Shown here in pieces: positions 48,464 through 57,479 of a stretch of 64,000 bases of DNA (positions within the stretch are counted from its first letter, which is position 1; every line of letters starts with the position of its first letter). Made by a program: the position numbers and the translations under genes. Below the pieces are notes generated by a model, which did not search any database, was not told where the DNA came from, and worked only from the letters and a program-made list of their open reading frames with translations. Source of the stretch: Pseudomonas nitroreducens (GTDB taxonomy: Bacteria > Pseudomonadota > Gammaproteobacteria > Pseudomonadales > Pseudomonadaceae); assembly GCF_024170165.1 (NCBI RefSeq), contig NZ_JALJXP010000009.1, forward strand, positions 186,001 to 250,000, written 5' to 3'.

Positions 48464-48706
48464 ATGAAATCCGCGTATAGCGCGCTCTTCGCCATCCCCG
48501 CCCTGCTGCTGTCCTTCAGCGCCTTCGCCGACGATGCGGCCGTGTACCACTACGGCATGCCGCTGGACGTGGCCAAGGTGCTGAGCATTTCGCAACCCAA
48601 CGACCGCTGTGAAGTCAGCCAGGCGACCATGGTCTACCTGGATTCCCAGGGCCGGCAGCACACCGTCAAGTACCTGCGCCAGACCCCGCGCTGCAGCGAC
48701 ATCTGA
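48464..48706 (+). CDS. DUF2790 small periplasmic protein
   Basis: An 80-residue protein with a signal peptide (MKSAYSALFAIPALLLSFSA, cleavage near FADDA), followed by the DUF2790 core: YHYGMPLDVAKVLSI and TMVYLDSQGRQHTVKYLR, with two cysteines (CEVS and PRCSDI) that could form a disulfide. Such small secreted proteins are frequent in Pseudomonas and often respond to stress or metals; the function is unknown. The frame is open upstream, but ATG 48464 starts the signal peptide. It ends 1 bp from the convergent chemoreceptor gene. Confidence 0.82.
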   Translation: MKSAYSALFAIPALLLSFSAFADDAAVYHYGMPLDVAKVLSISQPNDRCEVSQATMVYLDSQGRQHTVKYLRQTPRCSDI

Positions 48707-48707
48707 G

Positions 48708-50840
48708 TCAGGCGCGGAACTGATCCACCAATCCCTGCTGCCGGCTGGCCAGGTCGTTCAGTGAACGACTGGCGCTGGCGGCCTGCTGTGCCTGATCGGA
48801 AATGGTCTGGGTGACGTCGCGGATGCCGGCGATGTTGCGGTTGATCTCCTCGGCGACGCTGCTCTGTTCCTCCGCGGCGCTGGCGATCTGCAGGTTCATC
48901 TCGCTGATCAGGTTCACCGCTTCGCCGATCCGACGCAGGGCGTCGATGGCCTGGCGCGCCTGATCGACGTTGCCCTGGGCCTGGGCGAAGCTGCCCTGCA
49001 TCGCGCTGGTCACTGACTGGCCGCGCGCCTGCAGGTTCTCGATCACTTCGCGAATCTCCTCCACCGACTCCTGGGTACGCCGGGCCAATCCGCGCACTTC
49101 GTCCGCGACCACGGCGAAACCGCGCCCGGCATCGCCTGCGCGTGCCGCTTCGATGGCGGCATTGAGCGCCAGCAGGTTGGTCTGCGCGGCGATGCCGCAG
49201 ATGACTTCGAGGATCGAGCCGATCTGCTCGTTGCTCGCCGCCAGTTGCTGCAACTCGGCCATGGCCTGGTTCATCCCGGCGGCCAGCAGGTCGATGCCGC
49301 TGTTGGTGGCGTCGAGGGTGCGGAAGCCGTCGTCGCAGGCCTGTTCCGCGGTGCGTGCGGCATCGGCGGCGCGGGCGGCGCTGCGGGCCGAGTCCTGGGC
49401 GGTGGCGGACATTTCCTGGAGCGCCGTGGCGACCATGTCGATCTCGCGGAACTGCTGCTGCATGCCGTCGCTGGTCTGCCGGGCGATCTGCGCCGAGCGG
49501 TCGGCGGTGGAGTGCGCCTCGCGGGTCGCCGACTGCACGGCGGCGATGCTCGGCTGCAGCTTGTCGAGGAAACGGTTGAAGGCGGTGGCCAGGCGGCCCA
49601 GTTCGTCGCGGCGCGGGTAGTCGAGGCGGCGGGTGAGGTCGCCTTCGCCGTCGGCGATGTCTTCCAGCATCCGCGCCAGGCGCAGGATCGGCCGGCTGAT
49701 ACCGAGCGCGGTGAGCGCCACCAGCAGCATGCCGAGCAGCCCGGCGGCAATGCCGACGCCGGTTTCCAGCGCGGTGCTCTTCCAGCGCAGGTCGTCCAGC
49801 GTGCCTTTGAGTCGTTCCGCCGGGGCGAGCATCACTGCGCGGGGAACACTGAGCAGGATGCCCCAGGGCGCGGCGTCCGGCACTGGCGCGAGGCTGTGCA
49901 GCACGCTGATGGATTCGCCGTCGTCGGTGGATTGCGAGCGGCCGGCGGCGATTTCGCCAAGCACGCTCTTGTCGTCGAACTTTTGCCCCAGCTTCGAGGC
50001 GTCGCCACTGTCGCTGGCAATCAGGCCGTTGGGGCTGAGGATACGGATGCGGCCCTGGCCGTCGAACAGGCTGCGGCTGCCTTCCGCGCTGCTCTGCTGC
50101 AGCGCCGCCAGGTCGATGTCGAAGCCCACGGCGGCGATGGCCTTGCCGTTCTCCAGCAGCGGCAGGGTGACGCTGGTGACCAGCCGGCGCTGGCCCGAGG
50201 CGTCGTCGAAATACGGGTCGAGCACGCAGGGGCGGGCGTGCCCGGTGGAGCAGGTGAAGAAGGCGTTGTAGGGCTGGCCGCTGGGGCCGGGGGTGGTGTC
50301 GCCGAGGACCTGCTCGGTGCCGATCACCCGCTGGGTGTCCTTGCCGTTCTGCAGCAGGTAGAGGGCGAAGCGGCCGGTCTCGTTGCTGCCCAGGTCTTCG
50401 CGGGCGGCGAACTGGCTGTCGGCGGCGTCCAGCGCATCGGGCTGGAACACCAGGAACAGGCCGAGCAGTTCCGGGTGTGCGGCGAGGGTGTCGGCCATCG
50501 ACTGATTGAGCGCGTTGCGCAGCGCGGCGGCGTCGAGGACGCCCTGGTGCTGCTGCGCGCGCAGGGTCTGCACGCTGCGCAGCAGGCCTTCGCCGAGCAG
50601 CAGGTTGTTCTGCAGGCGTTCGCGGATCAGCAGGGCCTGCACCTGGCCCTGGGTCTCCAGGTTGTGCCGCGCGGCAACGGCGAACAGTTCGCCGCTGTCG
50701 TGCTGGATGGTGCGGCTGTCCTGTCGCGCCTGGTACAGCGAGAGGCCGATCAGGACGCTGGCGACGAGGATCAGGCAGAGGCCCGCCAGCCAGGTGATGC
50801 GACCCTGGATGGAGGTCAGGAGGCTGGGCATGGCGGGCAT
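48708..50840 (-). CDS. Methyl-accepting chemotaxis protein with large double-Cache-like sensor
   Basis: A 710-residue chemoreceptor: N-terminal helix ([20 protein letters not shown]), a large periplasmic sensor (about 40-350), a second helix ([20 protein letters not shown]), a HAMP domain ([20 protein letters not shown]) and the signalling domain with [20 protein letters not shown] and [20 protein letters not shown]. No CheR-binding pentapeptide is seen at the end. The sensor contains a cysteine pair ([17 protein letters not shown]) and lacks the YxxxxRxWY amino-acid motif, so the ligand is probably not a common amino acid (inference). It is 12 bp after the outer-membrane protein gene, same strand. 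Confidence 0.9.
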   Translation of the reverse strand: MPAMPSLLTSIQGRITWLAGLCLILVASVLIGLSLYQARQDSRTIQHDSGELFAVAARHNLETQGQVQALLIRERLQNNLLLGEGLLRSVQTLRAQQHQGVLDAAALRNALNQSMADTLAAHPELLGLFLVFQPDALDAADSQFAAREDLGSNETGRFALYLLQNGKDTQRVIGTEQVLGDTTPGPSGQPYNAFFTCSTGHARPCVLDPYFDDASGQRRLVTSVTLPLLENGKAIAAVGFDIDLAALQQSSAEGSRSLFDGQGRIRILSPNGLIASDSGDASKLGQKFDDKSVLGEIAAGRSQSTDDGESISVLHSLAPVPDAAPWGILLSVPRAVMLAPAERLKGTLDDLRWKSTALETGVGIAAGLLGMLLVALTALGISRPILRLARMLEDIADGEGDLTRRLDYPRRDELGRLATAFNRFLDKLQPSIAAVQSATREAHSTADRSAQIARQTSDGMQQQFREIDMVATALQEMSATAQDSARSAARAADAARTAEQACDDGFRTLDATNSGIDLLAAGMNQAMAELQQLAASNEQIGSILEVICGIAAQTNLLALNAAIEAARAGDAGRGFAVVADEVRGLARRTQESVEEIREVIENLQARGQSVTSAMQGSFAQAQGNVDQARQAIDALRRIGEAVNLISEMNLQIASAAEEQSSVAEEINRNIAGIRDVTQTISDQAQQAASASRSLNDLASRQQGLVDQFRA

Positions 50841-50852
50841 CTTCCCTGGGCT

Positions 50853-52178
50853 TTAGAACGTGGTGGAGAACATCAGCTGGCTGTAGAGGTTGCTGTTGTC
50901 GTTGCCGATCTGGGTGCCGCCTTCGGCCGCGCTTTTCTTCGGCTGGTACAGGCCCACCAGCGGGATGATCATCAGGTGATCGTTGACCGCCCACTCGGCG
51001 TAGAGGTCCAGTTCGTTGGCGTCGGTGTTGCCCAGGTCGGTGTCCAGGGTGTGGAAGTCGAACCACTGCAGGCCGACGTTGACGTTCTCCAGCGGGCTGA
51101 CCTTGGCGCCGATGTTGTTCACGCGGGTGTTGCTGTTGAACGGGCCGGAGTAGTTGCCTGCCACCTCGCCCTGGAACCAGGTGCCGAAGCCGCGGCTGAA
51201 GCCGTAGAACAGCGGGTCGTAGCCTTCGGAGAAGCGGCTGAAGCGGTAGCTGACGTAGGGCTTCCAGGCGACGTCGGAGAAGGTCCAGCCGGCTTCCAGG
51301 TACCAGGCGTTCTCGTTGTCGGTGTGGCGCTTGTCCTGCCAGGCGTACTCGCCGGAGAGGAACAGGTTCTCCACGCCGGCATTGCCGGTGCCGCGCAGGC
51401 TGTAGGTCTTCATGTCCTTGCGGTCGAGTTGGGCGGGCGATGCGTATTGTTCATCGATGTCGTTCACGTCGATGTAGGTCAGGCCGAAGGTAGCTTCCTG
51501 GGCGACGTGTTCGAGGGTGGCGACGTACAGCTCGGACTTGGCCTGGGCACGGTTGTCGGACTTCAGGCTCATCAGGTCGCCACGCCAGCCTTCCTTGCCG
51601 CCGACGCGCAGCACGGCGGTTTCGTCGAAGTCGCGGCGGCCGGCCAGGTAGTAGGCGCCGCCACGGTTGTACTCGCCGTCAGCCAGGCCGTTACCCATGT
51701 TCAGGGCGTCGCCGTCGATCAGGAAGCCATCGCCGACCACGATGTTCTGGCAACCGAAGGACAGGTCGATACCGTCCTCGCCGAGCACCGGGAACAGGCC
51801 GCCCGAGCGCCAGCCGGCGTAGGCGTCTTCGATCTTGGTGGTGCGCTCGGAACCGTCGCTGAAGCCGGCGGCGTCGCCGTCGCCCCAGGTCGCGGAGCTG
51901 AGCAGGTTGAACGCGCCGTAGGCGGTGCCCGCGTCGCCGAGCTTCTGGTCGCCGCTCAGGCCGTACTTGATGAAACCTTCCTGCCAGGAGGACGAGCCTT
52001 CATCCAGGGTGCCGGTCATGTTGTAGCGCTCCTGGCTGTGGAACAGCCCGAAGGTCGCGGAGAGATCGGCGTTCAGGTGCGTATCGTCGGTGGCGTACAG
52101 CTGGTAGGCGCTGGCGGAACTGGCCCCGGCGATGAGCAGGGCGAGCAGGGTGGGGCGCAGCACGGCGGCGTGGGTCAT
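50853..52178 (-). CDS. Outer-membrane beta-barrel protein of unknown substrate
   Basis: A 441-residue protein with a signal peptide (PTLLALLIAGASSASA) followed by beta-rich, aromatic-alternating sequence ending in the outer-membrane signature LYSQLMFSTTF with terminal Phe. Repeated short strands (WYLEAGWTFSDVAWKPYVSY, NVNVGLQWFDFHTLD) look like an alginate-export/OprD-like barrel, but I cannot assign the family firmly. Being co-oriented and 12 bp from the chemoreceptor gene suggests that taxis and uptake of one compound are linked. Confidence 0.75.
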   Translation of the reverse strand: MTHAAVLRPTLLALLIAGASSASAYQLYATDDTHLNADLSATFGLFHSQERYNMTGTLDEGSSSWQEGFIKYGLSGDQKLGDAGTAYGAFNLLSSATWGDGDAAGFSDGSERTTKIEDAYAGWRSGGLFPVLGEDGIDLSFGCQNIVVGDGFLIDGDALNMGNGLADGEYNRGGAYYLAGRRDFDETAVLRVGGKEGWRGDLMSLKSDNRAQAKSELYVATLEHVAQEATFGLTYIDVNDIDEQYASPAQLDRKDMKTYSLRGTGNAGVENLFLSGEYAWQDKRHTDNENAWYLEAGWTFSDVAWKPYVSYRFSRFSEGYDPLFYGFSRGFGTWFQGEVAGNYSGPFNSNTRVNNIGAKVSPLENVNVGLQWFDFHTLDTDLGNTDANELDLYAEWAVNDHLMIIPLVGLYQPKKSAAEGGTQIGNDNSNLYSQLMFSTTF

Positions 52179-52350
52179 GGTGAAGGCATCCGTTTCGTTA
52201 TTGTCGATTGAGGGGATGTGACTTCTGCCGATGCTAAGTAAGGGCTGGCCCTGTGCCGTTGCTCCTGTCTGCCAAGTGATTGGGTGTGGTTGCCAGATCG
52301 GTGGGAGGAGGTTGTCGAGATCCGTGCGGGCTGAAAAACCCTCTCCCCAG

Positions 52351-52443
52351 CCCTCTCCCTGAAGGGAGAGGGAGCCGAATGTGCCGGCTGATGATCTGGT
52401 TTAATCCTGCTCCGATCAGTCCCCTCTCCCTTCAGGGAGAGGG
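52351..52443. repeat. Two facing 22-bp palindromic repeats
   Basis: CCCTCTCCCTGAAGGGAGAG plus GG at 52351-52372 is a 10-bp-arm palindrome. Its exact reverse complement (CCCTCTCCCTTCAGGGAGAG plus GG) occurs at 52422-52443, 49 bp away. The two sit between the AraC gene and the outer-membrane protein gene. The sequence is of the widely dispersed CCCTCTCCC type found between genes in gamma-proteobacteria, and each copy alone can fold as a hairpin. Confidence 0.7.
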
Positions 52444-52472
52444 AGAGGGCGTGAGAGCGTCTTCCAGTAGCC

Positions 52473-53420
52473 TCAACGCGCTCTTGAAATCACCGACGGC
52501 TGCTCCGCATACAGGCGCTTGTAGAGGGCCGAGAAATGACTGGAACTGGCAAACCCCAGGTCCAGCGCCAGGTGGGTGATGCTCTGCTGCGGCTCCTGCT
52601 TGAGCCGGCGGCGCGCCTCGGCCAGGCGCAGGCTGAGGAAGAACTGTTGCGGCGTGCTCTGGCAGATCTGCCGGAAGCAGTACTGCAGGGTGCGCTGGCT
52701 GGTGTTCAGGCTCTGGCTCAGTTCCAGCAGCGACAAGGGTTCGGAGAGATCCGCCTGCATGCGTTCGATAGCCGCCAGCACCAGCCGGCGATGCTGTTGC
52801 AGCGAGCGCGGCGTGCCTTCGCGGTCATGGCCCGGGAGGATTTCTTCCAGCGCCTGCAGCACGTGGCTGAGCACCAGCGCGACGGCATGCCCGGCCTGCT
52901 GCGGATTGTCCACTCGCCACGGCTCGCTTTCGAAACCGGCGAGGGCATCGCACAGGCTGCGGCGCAGATCGCCCGCACCGGTGGGTGAAAGTTGCAGGCG
53001 ACGTTGCTGCAGCGCCCGTTCGAACAGTTCGCGCTCTTCGGCACCGAGCAGGCGTTCCAGCTGCGCCTGGCTGAAGGTCAGGCCGAGCATGTGGATTTCC
53101 CCTGCGGCGCAGATTTCCAGCTCGCGGCCGCCTTCGAGCACCAGCAGGGTGTCGTCGTGCAGGGCCTGGCCGTTGAAGCGCGAATCGGCACTGGCGCGCA
53201 GGGGAATGCCGATCACCAGGTGGCCGGCGGGCGGCGCCATGTTCTCGTGCAGGTGCAGGTTGGAGTGTTCGTAGATCAGCGAGGCGTCGGGCAACTGCAC
53301 ATGCAGCAGCTCCGCCTGCAGGCGGCCGTGGCCGAGCTGGGTGTAGTCCTGGCTCCAGCCGGCGAGGGCGCAGGCCAGTTCATCGGAGTCGGTTGCCTGG
53401 TGGCGGGCTATGCCGGTCAT
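52473..53420 (-). CDS. AraC-family regulator (EutR-like)
   Basis: A 315-residue AraC regulator. The N-terminal effector domain (LVIGIPLRASADSRFNGQAL) is followed by a C-terminal double helix-turn-helix (LLELSQSLNTSQRTLQYCFR, HLALDLGFASSSHFSALYKR). The type resembles EutR, the ethanolamine-sensing regulator. It is the last gene of a same-strand run with a kinase, a PLP enzyme and an amine permease, and probably controls that run (inference from context). Confidence 0.85.
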   Translation of the reverse strand: MTGIARHQATDSDELACALAGWSQDYTQLGHGRLQAELLHVQLPDASLIYEHSNLHLHENMAPPAGHLVIGIPLRASADSRFNGQALHDDTLLVLEGGRELEICAAGEIHMLGLTFSQAQLERLLGAEERELFERALQQRRLQLSPTGAGDLRRSLCDALAGFESEPWRVDNPQQAGHAVALVLSHVLQALEEILPGHDREGTPRSLQQHRRLVLAAIERMQADLSEPLSLLELSQSLNTSQRTLQYCFRQICQSTPQQFFLSLRLAEARRRLKQEPQQSITHLALDLGFASSSHFSALYKRLYAEQPSVISRAR

Positions 53421-53512
53421 GGCGGTTCACCTCGGTTGTGCGCCGAGTATCGGCCAGCGCTGGCGCGCAGGCTTGTGCCTGCGCGCCAGGGTGTTGCGGC
53501 GCTCTGCCAGTT

Positions 53513-54547
53513 TCAGCGACCGGCGAGGTAGGCGGCGGCCAGTGTACAGGCGCGTTCGATCAGCATGGGCGCCAGTTCCCGCGCGGTCTCGCTGTTGCGC
53601 CGGGTATGCACCCAACCCAGGTAGGTGGTGCCGCGCAGGGCGAGGAACAGCGGCAGAGCGGCGCGATCGGCGGCGGACAGCGGCTTGACCGAGTCGTAGC
53701 CGGCCAGCAGCGCCGCCTGGATCTGCGCCAGGCGCGGGTCGTCGAGGCAGAAGTACAGCGCGGTGGCCAGCTCGAACATGTGCCAGCCGAAGCCGGCATC
53801 GTCGAAGTCGATCAGCTGCAGTTCACCGCCTTCGAGCAGCAGGTTCTCCGGCACCAGGTCGGCGTGGATCATGCCGAAGTTGCCCAGGCTGCGGCCGTAC
53901 TGGCGCAGGTCCAGACGCGCTTCCTGGCGCGCCCGCTGGAGCAGTTCGTGCTGTTCGGCGCTGAGCAGGTCCAGCTCCCAGAAGCGCCCCCAGAACGGGT
54001 TGGCGCCGACCAGGCCTTCCTCGTCCCAGGCGTGCCGGGTGAACTCGTTGGGCTGACGCCACTGCGCCGAATTCAGGTGGATACGCGCGGCCACCGCGCC
54101 GGCCTGATGAAACAGCGCCTCGATGTCGCCAGCGGCGCTCAGGCCCTGTTCGGCGGAGCCCAGGGTGCTGCCGGAGAGCCAGCCGAGCATGTCGACGAAG
54201 CGCGATTCCTCCAGGGCGGCGCTGCGTACCTCGGCCAGGTGCTCGCCGCTGCGGGTGCGGATGATGCTCGGCACGCCGATGCCGCCGGCGGCCAGTTGCT
54301 CCATCCAGGTCAGCTCCGAGCGCAGCGCCGCTTCGCTGTGGTAGCCGCCGCGGTGCACGCGCAGGGCGCTGCGTGTGCCGTCGCTGCGGGTGGCGCAGAA
54401 CACCGCGTTCTCGCGGTACTTGAGCAGTTCCAGGCCGACGAAATCGCCGTCCCAGTGGTGCAGGGCGTCCAGCGCCAGGTCGCGCAGGCAGGCGATCTGC
54501 TGGTCGTGATCAAGCTCTGCGAAACAAGCCTTGGCAAAGTCGTTCAT
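53513..54547 (-). CDS. Small-molecule kinase of the APH / amino-alcohol kinase type
   Basis: A 344-residue aminoglycoside phosphotransferase-fold kinase. The catalytic Brenner motif is HADLVPENLLL (H228, D230, N235), and the metal-binding DFD lies at 247-249 (LIDFDDAGFG). Related proteins phosphorylate homoserine, choline, ethanolamine or hydroxylysine. It is 9 bp downstream of a class III PLP enzyme resembling phosphoethanolamine/phosphohydroxylysine phospho-lyases, and together with the permease this suggests ATP-dependent phosphorylation of an amino alcohol such as ethanolamine, 1-amino-2-propanol or hydroxylysine. It is not expected to be an antibiotic-resistance gene. Confidence 0.82.
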   Translation of the reverse strand: MNDFAKACFAELDHDQQIACLRDLALDALHHWDGDFVGLELLKYRENAVFCATRSDGTRSALRVHRGGYHSEAALRSELTWMEQLAAGGIGVPSIIRTRSGEHLAEVRSAALEESRFVDMLGWLSGSTLGSAEQGLSAAGDIEALFHQAGAVAARIHLNSAQWRQPNEFTRHAWDEEGLVGANPFWGRFWELDLLSAEQHELLQRARQEARLDLRQYGRSLGNFGMIHADLVPENLLLEGGELQLIDFDDAGFGWHMFELATALYFCLDDPRLAQIQAALLAGYDSVKPLSAADRAALPLFLALRGTTYLGWVHTRRNSETARELAPMLIERACTLAAAYLAGR

Positions 54548-54556
54548 GGTGGCTCC

Positions 54557-55831
54557 TCAGAGTTCGCTCAGGACCTGGTTCAGGGTGTCGATGAAGTGCT
54601 CGCCGTGCTCGGCCTCGAACACCAGTGGCGGGCGGATCTTGAGGATGTTGTCGTCGCCACCGATCTTGCTGATCAGCACGCCACGCTGGCGCATGGCGTT
54701 GACGATGCGCCGCGCTTCGAGGCCGGCCGGTTCGCGGCTGGCACGGTCGCGCACCAGTTCCACGGCGAAGAACAGGCCCTGGCCGCGCACGTCACCGATG
54801 ATCGAGTGGCGCTCGGCGAGGCGGTGCAGTTCGGCACTGAGCTTTGCGCCCTGGCGCCGGGCGTTGCCTTGCAGGTCCTCTTCGGCGATCACATCCAGCA
54901 CCGCCTGGCCGACGGCCGCCGCCACCGGCGAGCCGCCGAAGGTGTTGAAGTACATGTTGCTGCGGCCGAAGGTCTCGACGCGCTCGCGGTTGGTCACCAC
55001 GCCGGCCAGGGGGAAGCCGTTGCCCATGGGTTTGCCGAGGGTGACGATGTCCGGCACCAGCGGGTGCGACTGGTGGCCCCACATGTGGTCGCCGGTGCGG
55101 GCGAAGCCCGATTGCACCTCGTCGGTGATCAACAGGCCGCCGGCCTCGCGCACCAGCCTGGCCACGCGCTCCAGGTAGCCGGCCGGCAGGCGCGGGATGC
55201 CTTCATTGGCGAACAGGGTGTCGATCAGCATCGCCGCGAGGCCGACACCGGCAGCCTGCAGTTCGGCGATGGCTTCAGCGACCTTGGCCACGTAACGGTC
55301 GGCGATCTGCTCGGGCGTGCCGTCGGCATGGTAAAGGCAGGGGATCGGCACGGCCCGCGCGTGGGCGGAGAACGGCTCGGAGCTGGGCAGCGCGGTAGTC
55401 ACTGCCGCCAACGTGGTGGTGTTGCCGTGGTAGTTGTAGTCGCTGACGATCACGCCCTTGTTGCCGGTGGCGAAGCGCGCCATGCGCAGGGCCAGCTCAT
55501 TGGCCTCGCTGCCGGTGCAGGTGAACATCAGGCTGTCCAGCGGTTCGGCGAAGGTTGCGGTGAGGCTCTCGGCATAGCGCACCACGCGCTCGTTGAGGTA
55601 GCGGGTGTGGATGTTCAGCGTCGCCGCCTGTTCGGCCATGGCCGCCACCACCGTCGGATGGCAGTGGCCGACGCAGGGCACGTTGTTGTAGCAGTCCAGG
55701 TAGCGTTTGCCGGCGGCGTCTATGAGCCAGACGCCTTCGCCCTTCACCAGCTCCAGCGGCTCGTCGTAGAACAGCGGCGAGGCATCGCCCATGACCTGGT
55801 GGCGGCGTTGCAGCAGGGTCGGTTCAGACAT
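54557..55831 (-). CDS. Class III PLP enzyme, probable amino-alcohol-phosphate phospho-lyase
   Basis: A 424-residue class III aminotransferase-fold protein with PLP lysine K267 in LGKPMGNGFP, LLITDEVQSGFARTG before it, and FTCTGSEANELALRMARF in the cofactor region. The N-terminus (LYFDEP-like FYDEPLELVKGEGVWL, YLDCYNNVPCVGHCHP) is characteristic of the AGXT2L phospho-lyase branch, which eliminates phosphate and ammonia from O-phospho-amino alcohols. ATG 55831 has GGAG nine bases upstream and overlaps the permease stop by 8 bp. The linked kinase supplies the expected substrate. Confidence 0.8.
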   Translation of the reverse strand: MSEPTLLQRRHQVMGDASPLFYDEPLELVKGEGVWLIDAAGKRYLDCYNNVPCVGHCHPTVVAAMAEQAATLNIHTRYLNERVVRYAESLTATFAEPLDSLMFTCTGSEANELALRMARFATGNKGVIVSDYNYHGNTTTLAAVTTALPSSEPFSAHARAVPIPCLYHADGTPEQIADRYVAKVAEAIAELQAAGVGLAAMLIDTLFANEGIPRLPAGYLERVARLVREAGGLLITDEVQSGFARTGDHMWGHQSHPLVPDIVTLGKPMGNGFPLAGVVTNRERVETFGRSNMYFNTFGGSPVAAAVGQAVLDVIAEEDLQGNARRQGAKLSAELHRLAERHSIIGDVRGQGLFFAVELVRDRASREPAGLEARRIVNAMRQRGVLISKIGGDDNILKIRPPLVFEAEHGEHFIDTLNQVLSEL

Positions 55832-57143
55832 TCTCGGCATTCTCCAGGGGTTTGCCGGCGCGGCTGGCAGCGCGCAGCAGGTAGTTGAGGATGAGGGCGG
55901 CGACCACCAGGGCCAGGGCGCTGAGCATCGCCACTTCCAGCTGGAAGCAGGCGGCGATCACCACCAGCGTCAGCAGCATGCCGACGCTGGCCACGACGGG
56001 GCCGCCGCGCAGGCGGAAGGGGCGCACCAGGCCGGGCTGGGTGCGGTGCAGACGCAGGTAGGCGGCGAACAGCACCAGGTGGCAGCTGCCCAGCAGCAGG
56101 ACGATGCACAGCAGGAGTTTTTCCGGCGGCACCAGGGTCAGCGGCAGGCCGATCACGGTCAGCACCAGCAGCGCCACGTAGGGTGCGCCGCGGCGGTTGG
56201 TGCGGGCCAGGGCGGCAGGGAAGAAGCCGTCGCGGGCCAGGGCGAACAGTTGTCGGGAGGCGGAGAACACCACCGAGAAGAAGGTCGCCAGCAGGCCGCA
56301 CACGGCGCCGGAGCCGACCAGCAGCGGCAGCCAGTCGCGCTCGCCGTAGAGCCCGCCGTGGGTCATCGCGGCATACAGCGGATCCCCCGCATTGCCGACC
56401 ACTTCCACACCGGCCGCTCCCGGCGCGCTGATCACCACGGTCAGGGCAGTCAGCAGCAGGGTAGCGACGGCGGCGATGATCCCGCGCGGCATGCTGCGGC
56501 CAGGGTCTGCGGCTTCTTCGGCGGCCGAGGCGACCTGTTCCAGGCAGATGAACATCCAGATGGCGAAGGGCACGCAGGCGAACACGCCGCCGACACTCAC
56601 GCCCGGCAGTGCGCTGCCGGAAGTGGCCAGCAGGTTTTCCCAGTGCACGTGGGGCAGCATCGCGCCGCCGAAGGCCAGCAGCGCGATAGCGGCCACGGCG
56701 CCGGCCAGCAGGGTCAGCCCGAGGGCCTCACCAACGCCGATGATGTGGATGCCGATGATCACCGCGAACAGGCCGATGCGCACCGGCCAGCCGCCGAAGC
56801 CGAACACCGACTCCATGTAGGCGGCGAGGAAGTTGGCGGCGGCGCCGGTGCCGATGGTCAGCGCCAGTGCGCAGGCGGCGCCGACCAGGTAGCCGACGAA
56901 GGGCCCGAAGGCCAGCTGCGCGTAGGCGAACACACCGCCGGCGTGGGGCCGCGCGGTGGAGAGTTCGCACACGCACAGCGCCAGGCCGCCGCAGAGCACG
57001 GCCATCAGCAGGGTGGCGACGAGCATGTTGGCCCAGCCGCTGCTGGCCAGGCCGTAGTTCCAGCCGGAGAACTGCCCGGCGATGACCAGTGAAATGCCGA
57101 GCCCGGCGATCTGGGGCCAGCGGAGTACGCCTTGTTTGAGCAT
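55824..57143 (-). CDS. APC-family amine permease (ethanolamine permease-like)
   Basis: A 439-residue amino acid/polyamine/organocation permease with 12 predicted helices. Helix 1 (AGLGISLVIAGQFSGWNYGL) and the CELSTARPHAGGVFAYAQLA segment resemble ethanolamine permeases of the Eat type. It is the first gene of permease-phospho-lyase-kinase-AraC. ATG 57143 starts MLKQGVLRWPQIAG; the frame is open further upstream without a good start. The likely cargo is an amino alcohol (inference). Confidence 0.83.
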   Translation of the reverse strand: MLKQGVLRWPQIAGLGISLVIAGQFSGWNYGLASSGWANMLVATLLMAVLCGGLALCVCELSTARPHAGGVFAYAQLAFGPFVGYLVGAACALALTIGTGAAANFLAAYMESVFGFGGWPVRIGLFAVIIGIHIIGVGEALGLTLLAGAVAAIALLAFGGAMLPHVHWENLLATSGSALPGVSVGGVFACVPFAIWMFICLEQVASAAEEAADPGRSMPRGIIAAVATLLLTALTVVISAPGAAGVEVVGNAGDPLYAAMTHGGLYGERDWLPLLVGSGAVCGLLATFFSVVFSASRQLFALARDGFFPAALARTNRRGAPYVALLVLTVIGLPLTLVPPEKLLLCIVLLLGSCHLVLFAAYLRLHRTQPGLVRPFRLRGGPVVASVGMLLTLVVIAACFQLEVAMLSALALVVAALILNYLLRAASRAGKPLENAENV

Positions 57144-57435
57144 GGTGGTTGTCCCTTGCCTGTGGTTGTCGAATGGGTGAGCGGCAGTCAGCCGCGAGCG
57201 CCGGAGCGCAGCGGGCAAGGGAGGTGTTCGGCGAGTACCGAGGGTTGGGTGCGTGGAGTCATGGGGCGGCCCTTCTTGTTGTTTTATGCGGGAGTGCACG
57301 CGCCCGCCGTCAGGTGCAGCGGGCAGGGAGAAGGTACGAAGGGTGCGGGGTGGGGCGATATCAGAAATGCGCAAAGTCGCGGAGCGGACTGAACGCCGGG
57401 TTTCACCAGCAGGAGCGGGCCTGGCGTGCGGCCAC
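57144..57435. promoter_or_regulatory. Upstream region of the amino-alcohol operon
   Basis: About 290 bp upstream of the permease gene with no convincing gene. It contains a 24-codon minus-strand frame (57188-57262, MTPRTQPSVLAEHL...), a GCGGC-AGTCA-GCCGC inverted repeat at 57181-57195, and a REP-like scrap (CAGGAGCGGGCC at about 57410). The operon promoter should be here. Confidence 0.4.
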
Positions 57436-57465
57436 AAAAAAGCCCCGCATGGCGCGGGGCTTTTT
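57436..57465. terminator. Bidirectional terminator after yegP-like gene
   Basis: AGCCCCGC (57441-57448) pairs with GCGGGGCT (57454-57461) around loop ATGGC, flanked by an A run on the left and a T run on the right, so it can work on either strand. It lies 15 bp past the stop of the minus-strand yegP-like gene. Confidence 0.88.
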
Positions 57466-57479
57466 CATTCACTCTTCAC

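Noticed and set aside
49245-52211. Very long plus-strand open frame (988 codons)
   Set aside because: It runs antisense through the chemoreceptor and outer-membrane protein genes and has repetitive Gly/Val/Gln composition from high-GC codon shadowing; the minus-strand products have clear motifs.
53513-54547. Aminoglycoside resistance gene
   Set aside because: APH fold only; operon context with a phospho-lyase-like PLP enzyme and an amine permease indicates metabolite phosphorylation.
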